DNA of 64,000 bases from Porphyromonas levii DSM 23370 (GTDB lineage Bacteria; Bacteroidota; Bacteroidia; Bacteroidales; Porphyromonadaceae), in the NCBI RefSeq assembly GCF_000379925.1, contig NZ_KB904203.1, positions 70-64,069 on the forward strand. The letters run 5' to 3'. Below the pieces are notes generated by a model. It was not told where the DNA came from, made no database searches, and was given only the letters and a program-made list of their open reading frames with translations. This document shows, in pieces, positions 8,170 to 17,715 of this stretch (positions are counted from its first letter, which is position 1; every line of letters begins with the position of its first letter). The translations under genes were made by a program, and so were the position numbers.

Positions 8170-10329
8170 TTACTCCTCAGCATCCTCTACATCATGAGCT
8201 GCGATAAGTGCTTCCTGAATATCGCCAGGTACCAACTCATAGCTAGCAAACGCCATAGTGAAAGAAGCGCGTCCACCAGTAAGCGAACTTAGTGCCGTAG
8301 AGTAGCTAGATAGCTCTTTTAGAGGCACCTTTGCCTTAAGCTCCTCATAGTCGGCTTGGCTCTCCATACCCATGATGATACCACGCCTACCCTGCATGTC
8401 GCTCATTACATCGCCCATATAATCGGCAGGCACAGCCACCGTCACATCATATACAGGCTCCAACACCTTAGGAGCAGCGTTGCGGAACGCCTCACTAAAG
8501 GCATTACGTCCAGCCAACATGAAGGAGACCTCATTACTATCTACAGGGTGCATCTTACCATCATATACAATGACACGTACATCACGAGCATACGATCCAG
8601 TAAGTGGTCCTTGCTCCATACGAGACATAATACCCTTCAAGATAGCAGGCATAAAGCGGGCATCGATACTACCACCCACAATACTATTCACAAAGACGAG
8701 CTTACCGCCCCAGTCTAGTTGGATTTCCTGAGTATCCTTAGCATTGATCTTGTACTCCTGTCCGCCAAACTTATAGCTACTCTGCAGCGGCATACCCTCT
8801 ACATAAGGCTCCACAATAAGGTGCACTTCACCGAACTGCCCAGCGCCACCCGATTGCTTCTTGTGGCGGTAGTCTGCCCTCGCCATCTTAGTAATCGTCT
8901 CACGGTAAGGGATACGAGGTTCTACAAATTCTATCTGTATCTTATCATTGTGCTCCAAACGCCACTTCAGCGTACGTAGGTGGAACTCTCCCTGACCATG
9001 CACAATCAATTGTCTCAGCTCCTTACTATGCTCAATAATCCAAGTAGGATCCTCGGAGTGCATACGGTGGAGTGCCTCAGTCATCTTCTCCGACTCCGAC
9101 TCATTCACTGCCTTAATAGCACGACGGAACTTAGGTGCAGGATACTCGATAGCAGGGTAAGTATAGGTGCAATCCTTAGCATTTAGGGCATTGCCAACCC
9201 GTACATCCTTCATCTTTACCACAGCGCCAATGTCACCAGCGTGCATCTCAGAAATCTTCTCGCGATTAGCGCCCTGAGGGACAAAGAACTGTGTGATACG
9301 CTCCTTAGACTCATTCCTATCCAGATTAATCAGATCCATACCCTCTGTAAGGGTACCGCTCACTACCTTGAAGTAGTCTACCTGACCGATATGGGGCTCC
9401 ATTGCACTCTTGAAGAAATAGAGGCTCACAGGTGCAGAGCTATCCGCCTCTACCTTAATATCACCATTAGCAACAAACGGAGGCAGTAAGTCTGTTGTAG
9501 GTACCACATTGCCGAGGAACTCCATCGTCCTCCGCACACACATATCCTTAGCCGCGCTCACGCAGAATACCGGATACATATCTCTATTGATGAGACCTTG
9601 GCGAATACCGGCACGCATCTCATCTTCAGAAAGTGTACCAGCTTCGAAGAACTTCTCCATCAGTACCTCATCATTTTCGGCAGCAGCCTCCACTAGTGCT
9701 TGGTGGTACTCCATTGCCTTATCCATCAGCTCGGCAGGGATTTCCAGCACTTCAGGCTTACCGCCATTAGGACCCCACTGATAGAGCTTCATCTTCAGTA
9801 CATCCACCACTTGGTTAAATGCACTACCCGAATTTACAGGGAATTGTACTGCTACCACCTTGGTACCGTAGTGGTCTTGTAGCTGAGCATAGCAGCTATC
9901 GAAGTCTGCCTTCTCGTGATCCAGCTGATTGACGATATAGATTACTGGTTTTTTGAACTTACGGGTATATCTAAACTGATTGATAGTACCCACCTCTAGT
10001 CCATACTGGGCATTGATCACCATCAGCGCACAGTCCGTTACGTGCAATGCACTCACGGTAGCCCCTACGAAGTCGTCCGACCCTGGACAGTCTATAAAAT
10101 TGAGTTTCTTATCTTGCCACGGTACAGAGAAGATGGTAGAAAATACTGAGTACCCGTAATCCTTCTCCACTGGGAAATAATCACTTACTGTATTACCTGC
10201 CTCTACTGTACCGCGGCGTTGGATAGCGCCTGCCTCATAGAGCATCGCCTCAGCAAGAGTGGTCTTGCCCGACCTGGAGCTACCAAGGAGGGCGATGTTC
10301 CTAATCTCATTTGTTTGATATACCTTCAT
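8170..10329 (-). CDS. EF-G-like translational GTPase (non-canonical)
   Basis: 719 residues from ATG 10329; an in-frame upstream ATG at 10380 would add 17 residues unlike the family. The G domain starts with the P-loop GSSRSGKT (residues 16-23). G3 is DCPGSDDF (80-87) and G4 is NQLD. Domains II to V follow, including GAGQFGEVHLIVEPY and YDVTVAVPADYMGDVMSDM in domains IV and V. It is a paralogue of canonical EF-G. The G3 histidine used for GTP hydrolysis (DTPGHVDF in EF-G) is replaced by Ser84, and NKxD is NQLD. Its role is uncertain: it may be a recycling or regulatory factor rather than the main translocase. Confidence 0.9.
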   Translation of the reverse strand: MKVYQTNEIRNIALLGSSRSGKTTLAEAMLYEAGAIQRRGTVEAGNTVSDYFPVEKDYGYSVFSTIFSVPWQDKKLNFIDCPGSDDFVGATVSALHVTDCALMVINAQYGLEVGTINQFRYTRKFKKPVIYIVNQLDHEKADFDSCYAQLQDHYGTKVVAVQFPVNSGSAFNQVVDVLKMKLYQWGPNGGKPEVLEIPAELMDKAMEYHQALVEAAAENDEVLMEKFFEAGTLSEDEMRAGIRQGLINRDMYPVFCVSAAKDMCVRRTMEFLGNVVPTTDLLPPFVANGDIKVEADSSAPVSLYFFKSAMEPHIGQVDYFKVVSGTLTEGMDLINLDRNESKERITQFFVPQGANREKISEMHAGDIGAVVKMKDVRVGNALNAKDCTYTYPAIEYPAPKFRRAIKAVNESESEKMTEALHRMHSEDPTWIIEHSKELRQLIVHGQGEFHLRTLKWRLEHNDKIQIEFVEPRIPYRETITKMARADYRHKKQSGGAGQFGEVHLIVEPYVEGMPLQSSYKFGGQEYKINAKDTQEIQLDWGGKLVFVNSIVGGSIDARFMPAILKGIMSRMEQGPLTGSYARDVRVIVYDGKMHPVDSNEVSFMLAGRNAFSEAFRNAAPKVLEPVYDVTVAVPADYMGDVMSDMQGRRGIIMGMESQADYEELKAKVPLKELSSYSTALSSLTGGRASFTMAFASYELVPGDIQEALIAAHDVEDAEE

Positions 10330-10619
10330 GTCTTCAGTCTTTAGTGGTTTGTTATTCGTTTTGTTTTCTCTGCATATCAATTATCGAGCTAAGTAGCCAA
10401 TCGCTACCGGTTCCTAGCTTCGATTGCCCAAGTTACAGAATTATTACGAAATAGACAACATCCCTTCCCATTTTTTGTACTTCCGCTCTAAAAATCATTA
10501 TATGTAGTTCATCCGCCTATCCTATCATACATCGAAGGAAAACGTAGTCAATGCGAATAAAAGGATTGATTACGTTCTCCCTTTTTTGAAGACCCTAATG
10601 CACCCTTTGCGACTAAGGC

Positions 10620-10703
10620 GAGCAACGAAATTTATTCCTAGGAATAAATATTTTTATTTGTACAGATAAATAAATTTATTCCTAGGAATAAATTTCGTTG
10701 CTC
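10620..10703. repeat. 30-bp perfect inverted repeat with nested palindromes
   Basis: The 30-base arm at 10620-10649 is the exact reverse complement of 10674-10703. Each arm contains the self-complementary core AAATTTATTCCTAGGAATAA, and the 24-base centre can extend the stem with TTTAT/ATAAA. The arms end in GAGCAACG and CGTTGCTC. It could be a terminator pair, a protein-binding site or a small foldback element. Confidence 0.85.
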
Positions 10704-10732
10704 AGGCGAGACAAAACGGGCGCTCGCCTGAG
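10701..10732. repeat. 10-bp inverted repeat CTCAGGCGAG / CTCGCCTGAG
   Basis: CTCAGGCGAG at 10701-10710 pairs with CTCGCCTGAG at 10723-10732 around a 12-base loop. It shares its first bases with the right arm of the larger foldback, so the two structures could be mutually exclusive in RNA. Confidence 0.7.
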
Positions 10733-10985
10733 CCGTTTTCAAGGGTATATAGAGAGAAGCGCATCGAGTTAATTTACAGGAAGATGCGAAAAACGAAGAA
10801 TAAGCTAGACCTCAAGACACAAATCTCATGCTACACCGAATCCGACACACTAGTCTTTAGGACTTCTCTTCCAGTCACAAGGGAGTCTCCTGCAGGCACT
10901 ATAGGGGGAAAATTGGTATATTTACCGAGTTATTATGGCGAGGTCTATTCCTTGCCGACTTTGGGATATGGAAAAAGGATTAGTT

Positions 10986-12695
10986 ATGAATATAAAGAGG
11001 GCAGCGTGGACAGCGTTTATTCTTCTGAGCGCAATACCATTAGCAGCACAAGATAAGCTCTCCAAAGATGAGGTGGTGAGCAATCGTCTCTTCTCGAGAG
11101 CGCTCCAAGTATCAGGGGCGCCAATGCAATCGGAGCGCTTTAACCACCTGTGGATGGCCTATTTAGTGGATCCGTCCCAGCCCGCAGTCCTTGAGGACTT
11201 GGCGCCACTCATCACCTACGTAGACCGTAAATGGGGATTTCAAGTAATGGAGGAGAGCTTCCGCCTCTCTGGCTATGACTACCAGACAGGCATGGGGCTC
11301 TTACGCCAAGCTCTTTACTATAAAGAGTGGGAACAGGCTGAGCGCGTTGCCGATAAGCTCTTAGAGCTCAAGCCCAATGATAAGCTCCTAATCCGTACGC
11401 TTATATCGGTCTATGAGGAGTCGGGACAAGTAGAAAAAGCGCTCGCTACAATACAGAAAATACAGGGTGACGAACGAGATGTCGCAGTTATATTTAAGGA
11501 GTCACAAATGCTCCTTCAACTCCACAGGGAAGTAGAGGCAGAGCAATTACTGGAGACCTACCTAGCAGTTCACCCAGGTGAGCCTATAGCCGCAGTGATG
11601 CTGGTAAGTATCTATGCCGATGCCGGCAAGGAAGAGAAGGCTTTGGCTCTACTCGAAAAAGCTCAAAAGCTTAGCCCAGAAAACATCCAGCTCTCGGAGC
11701 TCTTTGTAAGCATCAATGCCAACCTAGGGCGCAATGAAGCAATCAAGTCGGAGATTCTACGTATCGCTACCCTCGAAGGCGGTGACCCCGTGGGCGCCCA
11801 ACAGCTCCTATCTAGTGCGAGGAGTATGACGAATAACCTCACTGCCCTACTCCCTACCCTAATAGAGATAGAGCAAGAACTGCAGAAGATTTACCCCGAA
11901 GTGGATCAGCTGGTACTTGCCGAAGCCAATGATCACTTCCTCCTTTCCGACAGTATCAAGGGCGAGAAACTACTGATGAAGTTGGTGGAGAACGGGACTC
12001 AACTCCCTTCGCCCTACTACTACTTTATCGAGCGCTATGCCTCGGTAGAGGATTCAGTAGGACTGCGCAAGGTTACGGATAAGGGGCTGAAGGCTATCCC
12101 TACAGACGGACTCGTGCACCTCTATTCTGCCCTTCTAGATATCAATAATGGCGACACCATCTCAAGTAATAAACGCATCCAGAAAGCGCTAAAGGTGGTA
12201 CCAGAGGAAGATCGCTTCTATGGGCAATTAGCTCTTATGGGAGCAGAACTAGCCATGGAGTACGATAAAGATTGGGAGCGTGCGGTGAAGTACTTTGAAA
12301 TAGCCGTGGCTAAGGGCATCCCTTCAGCATACAACAACTATGCCTATGCTCTGACTACCCATGGCACACCCGAAGACCTCAATAGAGCAGAGGAGATGGC
12401 CAGTGAAGCGGTGAAGAATGATAGTGAAAACTCATCGTTCCTAGACACTTACGCTTGGATACTTTACCTCAAGAAGGCATATCCTCTAGCACGCATCTAC
12501 ATGGAGCGTGCTCTGGAGAAGGCAGAAGCACCCGATGCCCTTTACTTCCAGCACTACGCCGATATCCTGACAGCTCTCGGGGAGTACGATAAGGCACTAG
12601 AAGCGCTGCGCATGGCTCTAGAGAATGGCGGAGAGGTGGCGACAATCGAGGGAATGATTAAGAAGATAAAGGAGGCACAAAATGAGGAGAAGTAG
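10986..12695 (+). CDS. Exported TPR-repeat protein
   Basis: 569 residues from ATG 10986, chosen because it places a signal peptide at the N-terminus (MNIKRAAWTAFILLSAIPLA, cleaved after AAQ). An upstream in-frame ATG at 10935 would bury this signal. Several helical tetratricopeptide repeats are visible, such as residues near KALATIQKIQ, KALALLEKAQKLSPENIQL and the C-terminal ALGEYDKALEALRMALENGG. TPR domains mediate protein-protein contacts, here in the periplasm or at the outer membrane. It overlaps the next gene by 14 bases. With DUF4292 and EnvC genes downstream, a role in envelope assembly is plausible but inferred. Confidence 0.88.
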   Translation: MNIKRAAWTAFILLSAIPLAAQDKLSKDEVVSNRLFSRALQVSGAPMQSERFNHLWMAYLVDPSQPAVLEDLAPLITYVDRKWGFQVMEESFRLSGYDYQTGMGLLRQALYYKEWEQAERVADKLLELKPNDKLLIRTLISVYEESGQVEKALATIQKIQGDERDVAVIFKESQMLLQLHREVEAEQLLETYLAVHPGEPIAAVMLVSIYADAGKEEKALALLEKAQKLSPENIQLSELFVSINANLGRNEAIKSEILRIATLEGGDPVGAQQLLSSARSMTNNLTALLPTLIEIEQELQKIYPEVDQLVLAEANDHFLLSDSIKGEKLLMKLVENGTQLPSPYYYFIERYASVEDSVGLRKVTDKGLKAIPTDGLVHLYSALLDINNGDTISSNKRIQKALKVVPEEDRFYGQLALMGAELAMEYDKDWERAVKYFEIAVAKGIPSAYNNYAYALTTHGTPEDLNRAEEMASEAVKNDSENSSFLDTYAWILYLKKAYPLARIYMERALEKAEAPDALYFQHYADILTALGEYDKALEALRMALENGGEVATIEGMIKKIKEAQNEEK

Positions 12696-13548
12696 ATATA
12701 TCTCGGTACTATGCCTAGTGCTCACCATAGGTCTCGCTAGCTGTGGCACCTCTATGAGAAGCATATCCACAGTAGGTAGCGGACAGCTTACCCAAAGGCA
12801 GTTTATCCAAGCCTACAAGGCGATGACGGAGTACCCTATCATCAATGCCAAGGGAGCTATCTCTCTGTATGTCGACTATGGAGAAAAGGAGCTTAACCTC
12901 TCTGGTATAGGTATGCGGTGGTATCTCGAGCGTGATAAGGGTTTCGAAGTATCGGTACGCCCGCTCTCCTTTATGGAAGCTGGCAGACTCTCCGTAGCTC
13001 AGGATGAGGTACTGCTCGTGGACAGGATGAACCAAATGTACTACCACCAGCGAGGCGTCCGTCGTAACCTAGGGAGCCTTGTCTCCTCTGTAGGGCTCGA
13101 TCTCAAGATGGTAGAGTCAGCGATACAGCACCGTCCCTTTGGGTTTGTAGAGAGTGGTGCCTCAGCACTCGAGCGGATGCGCTTCACCCGTAATGAGGGC
13201 GGATACACGTTTAAGGACGAGCTTCGCCCTGGTGGCAATAGCATTACCCACCACTTTGATGCGGGACTCAACCTAGTATCCACCTCGGTAGTGATCCCAG
13301 GCAAAGGAGAGGCTCTAATGACCTATTCCGACTTTGTCACCGTAGGCGAGCGGAAGGGGATGCGCCCTATCCCCTCTACAATTCAGATGGAGGTAAAGAG
13401 CACAGGAGCATCTGCAAAACACGCGATGATACACTTCTCGCTTGAGCGTATAGATACGACAAAAGCACAGGAGGTCTCTACGACTCCTCCAAGTGGCTAC
13501 AATAATGTGACGCTAGAGGATATCATCAATATTCTGAGCAAATTATGA
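12682..13548 (+). CDS. DUF4292 lipoprotein
   Basis: 288 residues with a lipoprotein signal ending LTIGLASC (Cys near residue 21), so it is probably anchored in the outer membrane. The body has alternating beta strands like those of LolB/LolA-related outer-membrane lipoproteins: GAISLYVDYGEKELNLSGIG, then RPLSFMEAGRLSVAQDEVLL and VDRMNQMYYHQRG. This matches the Bacteroidota DUF4292 family as I remember it. Function is not established; lipid or lipoprotein handling is an inference from the fold resemblance. It overlaps the TPR gene upstream and the EnvC-like gene downstream by four bases. Confidence 0.85.
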   Translation: MRRSRYISVLCLVLTIGLASCGTSMRSISTVGSGQLTQRQFIQAYKAMTEYPIINAKGAISLYVDYGEKELNLSGIGMRWYLERDKGFEVSVRPLSFMEAGRLSVAQDEVLLVDRMNQMYYHQRGVRRNLGSLVSSVGLDLKMVESAIQHRPFGFVESGASALERMRFTRNEGGYTFKDELRPGGNSITHHFDAGLNLVSTSVVIPGKGEALMTYSDFVTVGERKGMRPIPSTIQMEVKSTGASAKHAMIHFSLERIDTTKAQEVSTTPPSGYNNVTLEDIINILSKL

Positions 13549-14816
13549 AAGGACTTTGGAGATGGATAATCGTAGCACTACTTCTGGGGGCTATGCCTCT
13601 AGGGGTTGCTGCACAGCAGAAGTCAAAAGAGGTACAAAGACTGGAGGAGAGGCGCAAGAAGCTGCAAGCCGAGATAGCTCGGGTAGATAAGGAGCTACAG
13701 CGTACCGCTTCGTCCGTAAAGGAGCAGCTACAGCAACTCACGCTCCTAGAAGGGCAGATAAAGTCGCGCCAAGGGGTGATTGATGCTTTGGGCAGTGAGA
13801 TAAAGGCGACCGACCATAGGCTCTACCAGCTAGAGCAGGAGATTACAAAGCTACAAGCACAGTTCGATAAAAGGCAAGAGGCTTATGTGGAGTCGCTAAG
13901 GGCGCTACAGCGGGGAAGTAGCGTGAAGGATCAGTTGCTCTTTATACTGGCAGCAGAGGACTTCGCCCAAGGACTACGAAGGGCAAGGTACCTCAAGGAG
14001 TATGCCACTTGGCAGAGACAGGAGGGCTTGAAGCTAAAGGAGCTTCGCCAGAAGCTGGATAAGCAGAAGACCGAACTAGAACTACAGCGCCAGCAAAAAG
14101 CTACGCTACTGCAGGATAGAGAGCAGGAGCAAAGAAGCATAGAGGCTGATAAATCGAAGGTAGCCACTAAGGTTAAGGCTCTGAAGGGGCAAGAAGGGAA
14201 ACTCAGGAAGGAACTAGCCAATCAGCAAAGAAAGGCTCAGGCGCTCAATAGACAGATAGAGGCACAAATCGCCAAGGAGATACGCGAGGCGGAGGAGGCT
14301 AGGCGCAAAGCTGAAGCAGCCCAACAGACTAAGGCGCCAAAGCGCAAGGCAGCGACAAAGGGGGGCTATGCGATGACGGCAGAGGAGACAAAGCTCTCCG
14401 CCAACTTCGCAGACAACAGAGGGAAGCTCCCTTGGCCAATCTCAGGAAGCGGACACGTGGTAGGGCACTACGGAGTACAACAACATTCTGGGCTTCGCCA
14501 TGTGCAAGTACAGAATAATGGGATCGATATCCAAGGGGCTAGTGGCGCTGAAGCTAGGGCTGTATTTGATGGTGTAGTAACCACAATATTTGCGCTGGAG
14601 GGCTACAATAATAGTGTGATTGTGCGCCATGGTAATTACCTCACGGTCTATAGCAATCTCACGAGTGTATATGTAACTAAAGGTAGTAAGGTGAAGACAG
14701 GACAGGCACTTGGTAAGATATATGCCGATCCAGACAGAGGAGGGATAACGCAATTACATTTCCAAGTATGGAAGGAGCGTACCAAACTTAACCCCGAGCA
14801 ATGGATTAGAAGATGA
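13545..14816 (+). CDS. EnvC-like murein hydrolase activator (degenerate M23 domain)
   Basis: 423 residues: signal peptide (about 1-24, ending GVAAQ), a long coiled coil (about 25-265), a Lys/Ala-rich linker, and a C-terminal LytM/M23 domain (about 300-423). The M23 zinc ligands are altered. The usual HxGID reads NNGIDI, so the first histidine is Asn, and the usual HxH reads LHFQVW, with Gln in place of the second His. EnvC proteins likewise lack catalysis and activate amidases that split septal peptidoglycan. ribF starts four bases before its stop. The activator role is inferred from architecture. Confidence 0.9.
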   Translation: MKGLWRWIIVALLLGAMPLGVAAQQKSKEVQRLEERRKKLQAEIARVDKELQRTASSVKEQLQQLTLLEGQIKSRQGVIDALGSEIKATDHRLYQLEQEITKLQAQFDKRQEAYVESLRALQRGSSVKDQLLFILAAEDFAQGLRRARYLKEYATWQRQEGLKLKELRQKLDKQKTELELQRQQKATLLQDREQEQRSIEADKSKVATKVKALKGQEGKLRKELANQQRKAQALNRQIEAQIAKEIREAEEARRKAEAAQQTKAPKRKAATKGGYAMTAEETKLSANFADNRGKLPWPISGSGHVVGHYGVQQHSGLRHVQVQNNGIDIQGASGAEARAVFDGVVTTIFALEGYNNSVIVRHGNYLTVYSNLTSVYVTKGSKVKTGQALGKIYADPDRGGITQLHFQVWKERTKLNPEQWIRR

Positions 14817-15763
14817 AATTATACCACTCTATAGATGAGCTTCCCCAAGGGAATAAACTTGTAGCGACCTTGGGGTTATTCGACGGGGTGCACTTAGGGC
14901 ATCAGCACTTGGTGCGCGCAACACGAGATATGGCACGTGAGTTTGGTGCGGAGAGCCTAGTTATTACTATGGCTGAGCACCCTTTGTCGGTGCTGCGTCC
15001 CGATACCCCCCAACCCCGTACACTCATCTCCCTCCACCAGAAAATCGATCAGCTGAAACGGTTGGGCATAGACCACCTATTGGTTCTACCCTTTACCCGA
15101 GAGCTCTCTCAGTTATCGGCAGAGGAGTTTATCCGCCCTCTTATCTCAGCAGGTCTAGAAGGCATGATGCTGGGGTACGACAATCGATTTGGCAAACGGA
15201 TAGAAGGGGAGGTGCGAGAGGGCTTTGACGCTCGCTTGGAAGCTTTAGGGCTTACAATCCGTAGGGTGGAACCCTTTATGGTGGAGGGCGAGACGGTAAG
15301 CTCTTCTCGTATTAGAGCGCTCATAGCCAATGCCAACTTTGAGGAAGCGGAGCGCCTATTCGGCAGACCTTATAGCATAGTAGGCATGGTGCAAACGGGA
15401 CGACAGATAGGGCGGACAATCGGCTACCCTACTGCCAATATAGTACCCCACGACGATAAGGTAACACTACCCGAAGTGGGGGTTTATATCTCGGAGGTGA
15501 AGCGAGGTAATCAGGTATTCCCTGCAATGTCTTACTACGGCTCCACCCCTACCATAATCCCTAATGGAGCAGTGCACTATAGGATTGAGGCGTACTTATT
15601 TGGGTTCAAGGGGAACTTATATGAGGAGGAGCTAGAGATTGCCTTTAGGCGCTTTCTCCGCCCCGACCAGAAGTTTGAAGGACTGGAAGCACTAGAAGCT
15701 CAGCTCAAAAGAGATGCTGAATCCACGCTTCACTTCTTTAGGACACATCCCTTGGCATTATGA
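14813..15763 (+). CDS. ribF: Bifunctional riboflavin kinase / FAD synthetase
   Basis: 316 residues converting riboflavin to FMN and then FAD. The N-terminal nucleotidyltransferase domain shows TLGLFDGVHLGHQHLV (HxGH signature) and VSSSRIRALIANANFEEAE. The C-terminal flavokinase domain shows GRTIGYPTANI, the PTAN motif that binds Mg-ATP, and LPEVGVYISEV. Length is normal for the family. It starts in an ATGA overlap with the EnvC-like gene and ends in the same kind of overlap with the acyltransferase gene, so this is one operon. Confidence 0.95.
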   Translation: MKLYHSIDELPQGNKLVATLGLFDGVHLGHQHLVRATRDMAREFGAESLVITMAEHPLSVLRPDTPQPRTLISLHQKIDQLKRLGIDHLLVLPFTRELSQLSAEEFIRPLISAGLEGMMLGYDNRFGKRIEGEVREGFDARLEALGLTIRRVEPFMVEGETVSSSRIRALIANANFEEAERLFGRPYSIVGMVQTGRQIGRTIGYPTANIVPHDDKVTLPEVGVYISEVKRGNQVFPAMSYYGSTPTIIPNGAVHYRIEAYLFGFKGNLYEEELEIAFRRFLRPDQKFEGLEALEAQLKRDAESTLHFFRTHPLAL

Positions 15764-16572
15764 AAAGGATAGACGTTCGGGCGGCAGTTAGGAGTAAGTA
15801 CAAGGGCTGGGTTCCCGAGTGTGCGCTAAAGAGATTGGAGCGACTAGTACATGAGGACGAACTCAATAAGATGATGGAGCTGCAGGAGGAGGTGGATGGC
15901 GTATCTATGGGGCATCGCATCATGGATTACCTCGGTATCTCTTGCGAAATCATCGGCTCAGAGCGACTCCCTGCACCTCACGAACGGACCTTATTTGTCA
16001 GCAACCACCCCTTAGGTGGGGTAGATGGTATCATCTACTGCGCTATGCTTGGGGATATATACGATGGACGACTAAAGATTCCTGTAAATGATGTCTTGAT
16101 GTCGGTCTACCAGTTTGGAGATATCTTCTTACCGGTGAATAAATATGGCAAGCAAGCGCGGAGCTCGATACGCCAAATCAATGAAGCTCTGGCTAGCGAA
16201 GATCAGGTGCTCACCTTTGCTTCGGGCATGGTAAGTAGAACCAATAATAAGGGGGAAGTATACGACCTCGATTGGCAACCTAGTTTTATCCGAATGGCGA
16301 AGCAAAGTAACCGCAGCGTGACCCCACTATTCTTCGAAGGAGAGAATAGCCCTCGCTTTTATAAGTGGGCTAGAAGACGAATCAAGGCAGGGCTAAAGTT
16401 TCCACTAGAACTTATCTTGCTGCCCGACGAGATGTTTAGATCCAAGGGCAAGCACTTTAAGATTATCGTAGGAGAGCCAATGGCACCTGAGGAGTTGCCG
16501 CTAGATCATGGGGCTGAGTACGCCAATAAACTTAGAGATAGCCTCTACGATTTCCCCGAGAGGTATAGATAA
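15760..16572 (+). CDS. glsA: Glycine-lipid O-acyltransferase (GlsA-like, PlsC fold)
   Basis: 270 residues of the lysophospholipid-acyltransferase superfamily. The conserved histidine block reads LFVSNHPLGGVDGIIY (around residues 68-83). A second block, DIFLPVNKYGKQARSSI, corresponds to the acceptor-binding motif, and FASGMVSR with FFEGENSPRFY to the later motifs. It lies directly before a GlsB-like gene. In Bacteroides thetaiotaomicron an equivalent adjacent pair (glsA, glsB) makes acyloxyacyl glycine lipids, and similar lipids occur in Porphyromonas. The assignment rests on this pairing plus fold. Confidence 0.8.
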   Translation: MKRIDVRAAVRSKYKGWVPECALKRLERLVHEDELNKMMELQEEVDGVSMGHRIMDYLGISCEIIGSERLPAPHERTLFVSNHPLGGVDGIIYCAMLGDIYDGRLKIPVNDVLMSVYQFGDIFLPVNKYGKQARSSIRQINEALASEDQVLTFASGMVSRTNNKGEVYDLDWQPSFIRMAKQSNRSVTPLFFEGENSPRFYKWARRRIKAGLKFPLELILLPDEMFRSKGKHFKIIVGEPMAPEELPLDHGAEYANKLRDSLYDFPERYR

Positions 16573-16605
16573 ATAAGATGTTGAACGAGTGACAAGAGAC
16601 AGCGT

Positions 16606-17667
16606 ATGAAACAGGCCGATATCATACCACCAATAGACCCAAGAATTATTAGGAGCGAACTGAATAAGGACTTATTGCTCCGAAAGACTAACCGTGCTGG
16701 AAACGAGCTGTACGCTTTTCACGCCCACGAAGCGCCCAATACGATGCTAGAGATAGGGCGACTAAGGGAGGCGGCTTTCCGCCCTGCTGGGGCGGGTTCG
16801 GGGAAGGCTGCAGATATAGATGAGTACGATATCGAGCCCGATGGATACAAGCAACTCATCGTATGGGATCCGCATGCTCAGGAGATATTAGGTGGGTATC
16901 GTTACATTGTCTGCGATCATGCAATAGAGACGTCTCCCGACGGCACTCGCTCTGTGCACTTATCGAGTAGCGAACTATTCGAATTTACCGATATTTTTAT
17001 CGATGAGTATCTCCCCAAAACAATAGAGCTAGGGCGTAGCTTCGTACGTAATGACTTACAGAATACGGGGAAAGGCAAGATACCTAGGTCTATCTTTACG
17101 CTCGATAATCTTTGGGACGGACTGGGAGCGCTCACGTTACTGCACGATGATTGCCAGTACTTCTTTGGCAAGATGACAATGTACGAGAATTACAATATCA
17201 AGGCTCGGGATCTCATCTACTATTATCTTGCCACTTACTTCAAGCCACGTGAACAACTGGTTAGGATGAAGTTCCCAATCCCCTACCAAACACCAACCAC
17301 AGAACTTGAGGAGATTATCAAGGGGAAGGATGCCAAAGCAGACTACAAGGCTATGAACAAAGCGATTAGGGAAATGGGGACAGCCATTCCGCCCTTGGTC
17401 AATGCCTATATCAGTCTTACAGACCGATTAATTGTATTCGGTACGAGCTACAATCCATTCTTTGGCAATGCTCTGGAGGCGTGTATCCTAGTACCGATAG
17501 AGGAGATTACTCCAGACAAAAAGAAGCGCCACATAGATAGTTTTCTACGTGACGCTCCTCGGTTACTTTCGCAGCGCTTGATTCGTCGTATTCAAAATCG
17601 CCTAAAGCGTCTCAATAAGGACGAGGAGCACCAAAGCCCTCAGCATATACTTCCCCACCTAGAGTGA
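16606..17667 (+). CDS. glsB: Glycine-lipid N-acyltransferase (GlsB-like, OlsB/hemolysin family)
   Basis: 353 residues of the GNAT-like OlsB family, which N-acylates an amino acid (ornithine in OlsB, glycine in GlsB) with a 3-hydroxy fatty acid from acyl-ACP. Visible family features are MLEIGRLREAAFRPAGAGSG, the acidic DIDEYDIEPDGYKQLIVWD, ELGRSFVRNDLQN, and PRSIFTLDNLWDGLGALTLL. It lies 33 bases after the O-acyltransferase gene, as in the Bacteroides glsB/glsA pair. No terminator is evident after it. Confidence 0.82.
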   Translation: MKQADIIPPIDPRIIRSELNKDLLLRKTNRAGNELYAFHAHEAPNTMLEIGRLREAAFRPAGAGSGKAADIDEYDIEPDGYKQLIVWDPHAQEILGGYRYIVCDHAIETSPDGTRSVHLSSSELFEFTDIFIDEYLPKTIELGRSFVRNDLQNTGKGKIPRSIFTLDNLWDGLGALTLLHDDCQYFFGKMTMYENYNIKARDLIYYYLATYFKPREQLVRMKFPIPYQTPTTELEEIIKGKDAKADYKAMNKAIREMGTAIPPLVNAYISLTDRLIVFGTSYNPFFGNALEACILVPIEEITPDKKKRHIDSFLRDAPRLLSQRLIRRIQNRLKRLNKDEEHQSPQHILPHLE

Positions 17668-17715
17668 AGCGGCAGAGAAGTTTAATAAAATAATAGTTAA
17701 AATTTAGAGCAATGT

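Larger units (their letters stand above)
10330..10985. other. Intergenic region with large inverted repeats
   Basis: About 650 bases between two divergent genes. It holds an 84-base hairpin (10620-10703) and a second small inverted repeat (10701-10732), listed separately. I find no convincing gene and no promoter matching TAnnTTTG at good spacing, although transcription must start here for both flanking genes. Confidence 0.55.

Noticed and set aside
8356-9882. Several plus-strand frames inside the EF-G-like gene
   Set aside because: They are antisense to a clearly conserved protein and show biased, motif-free composition.
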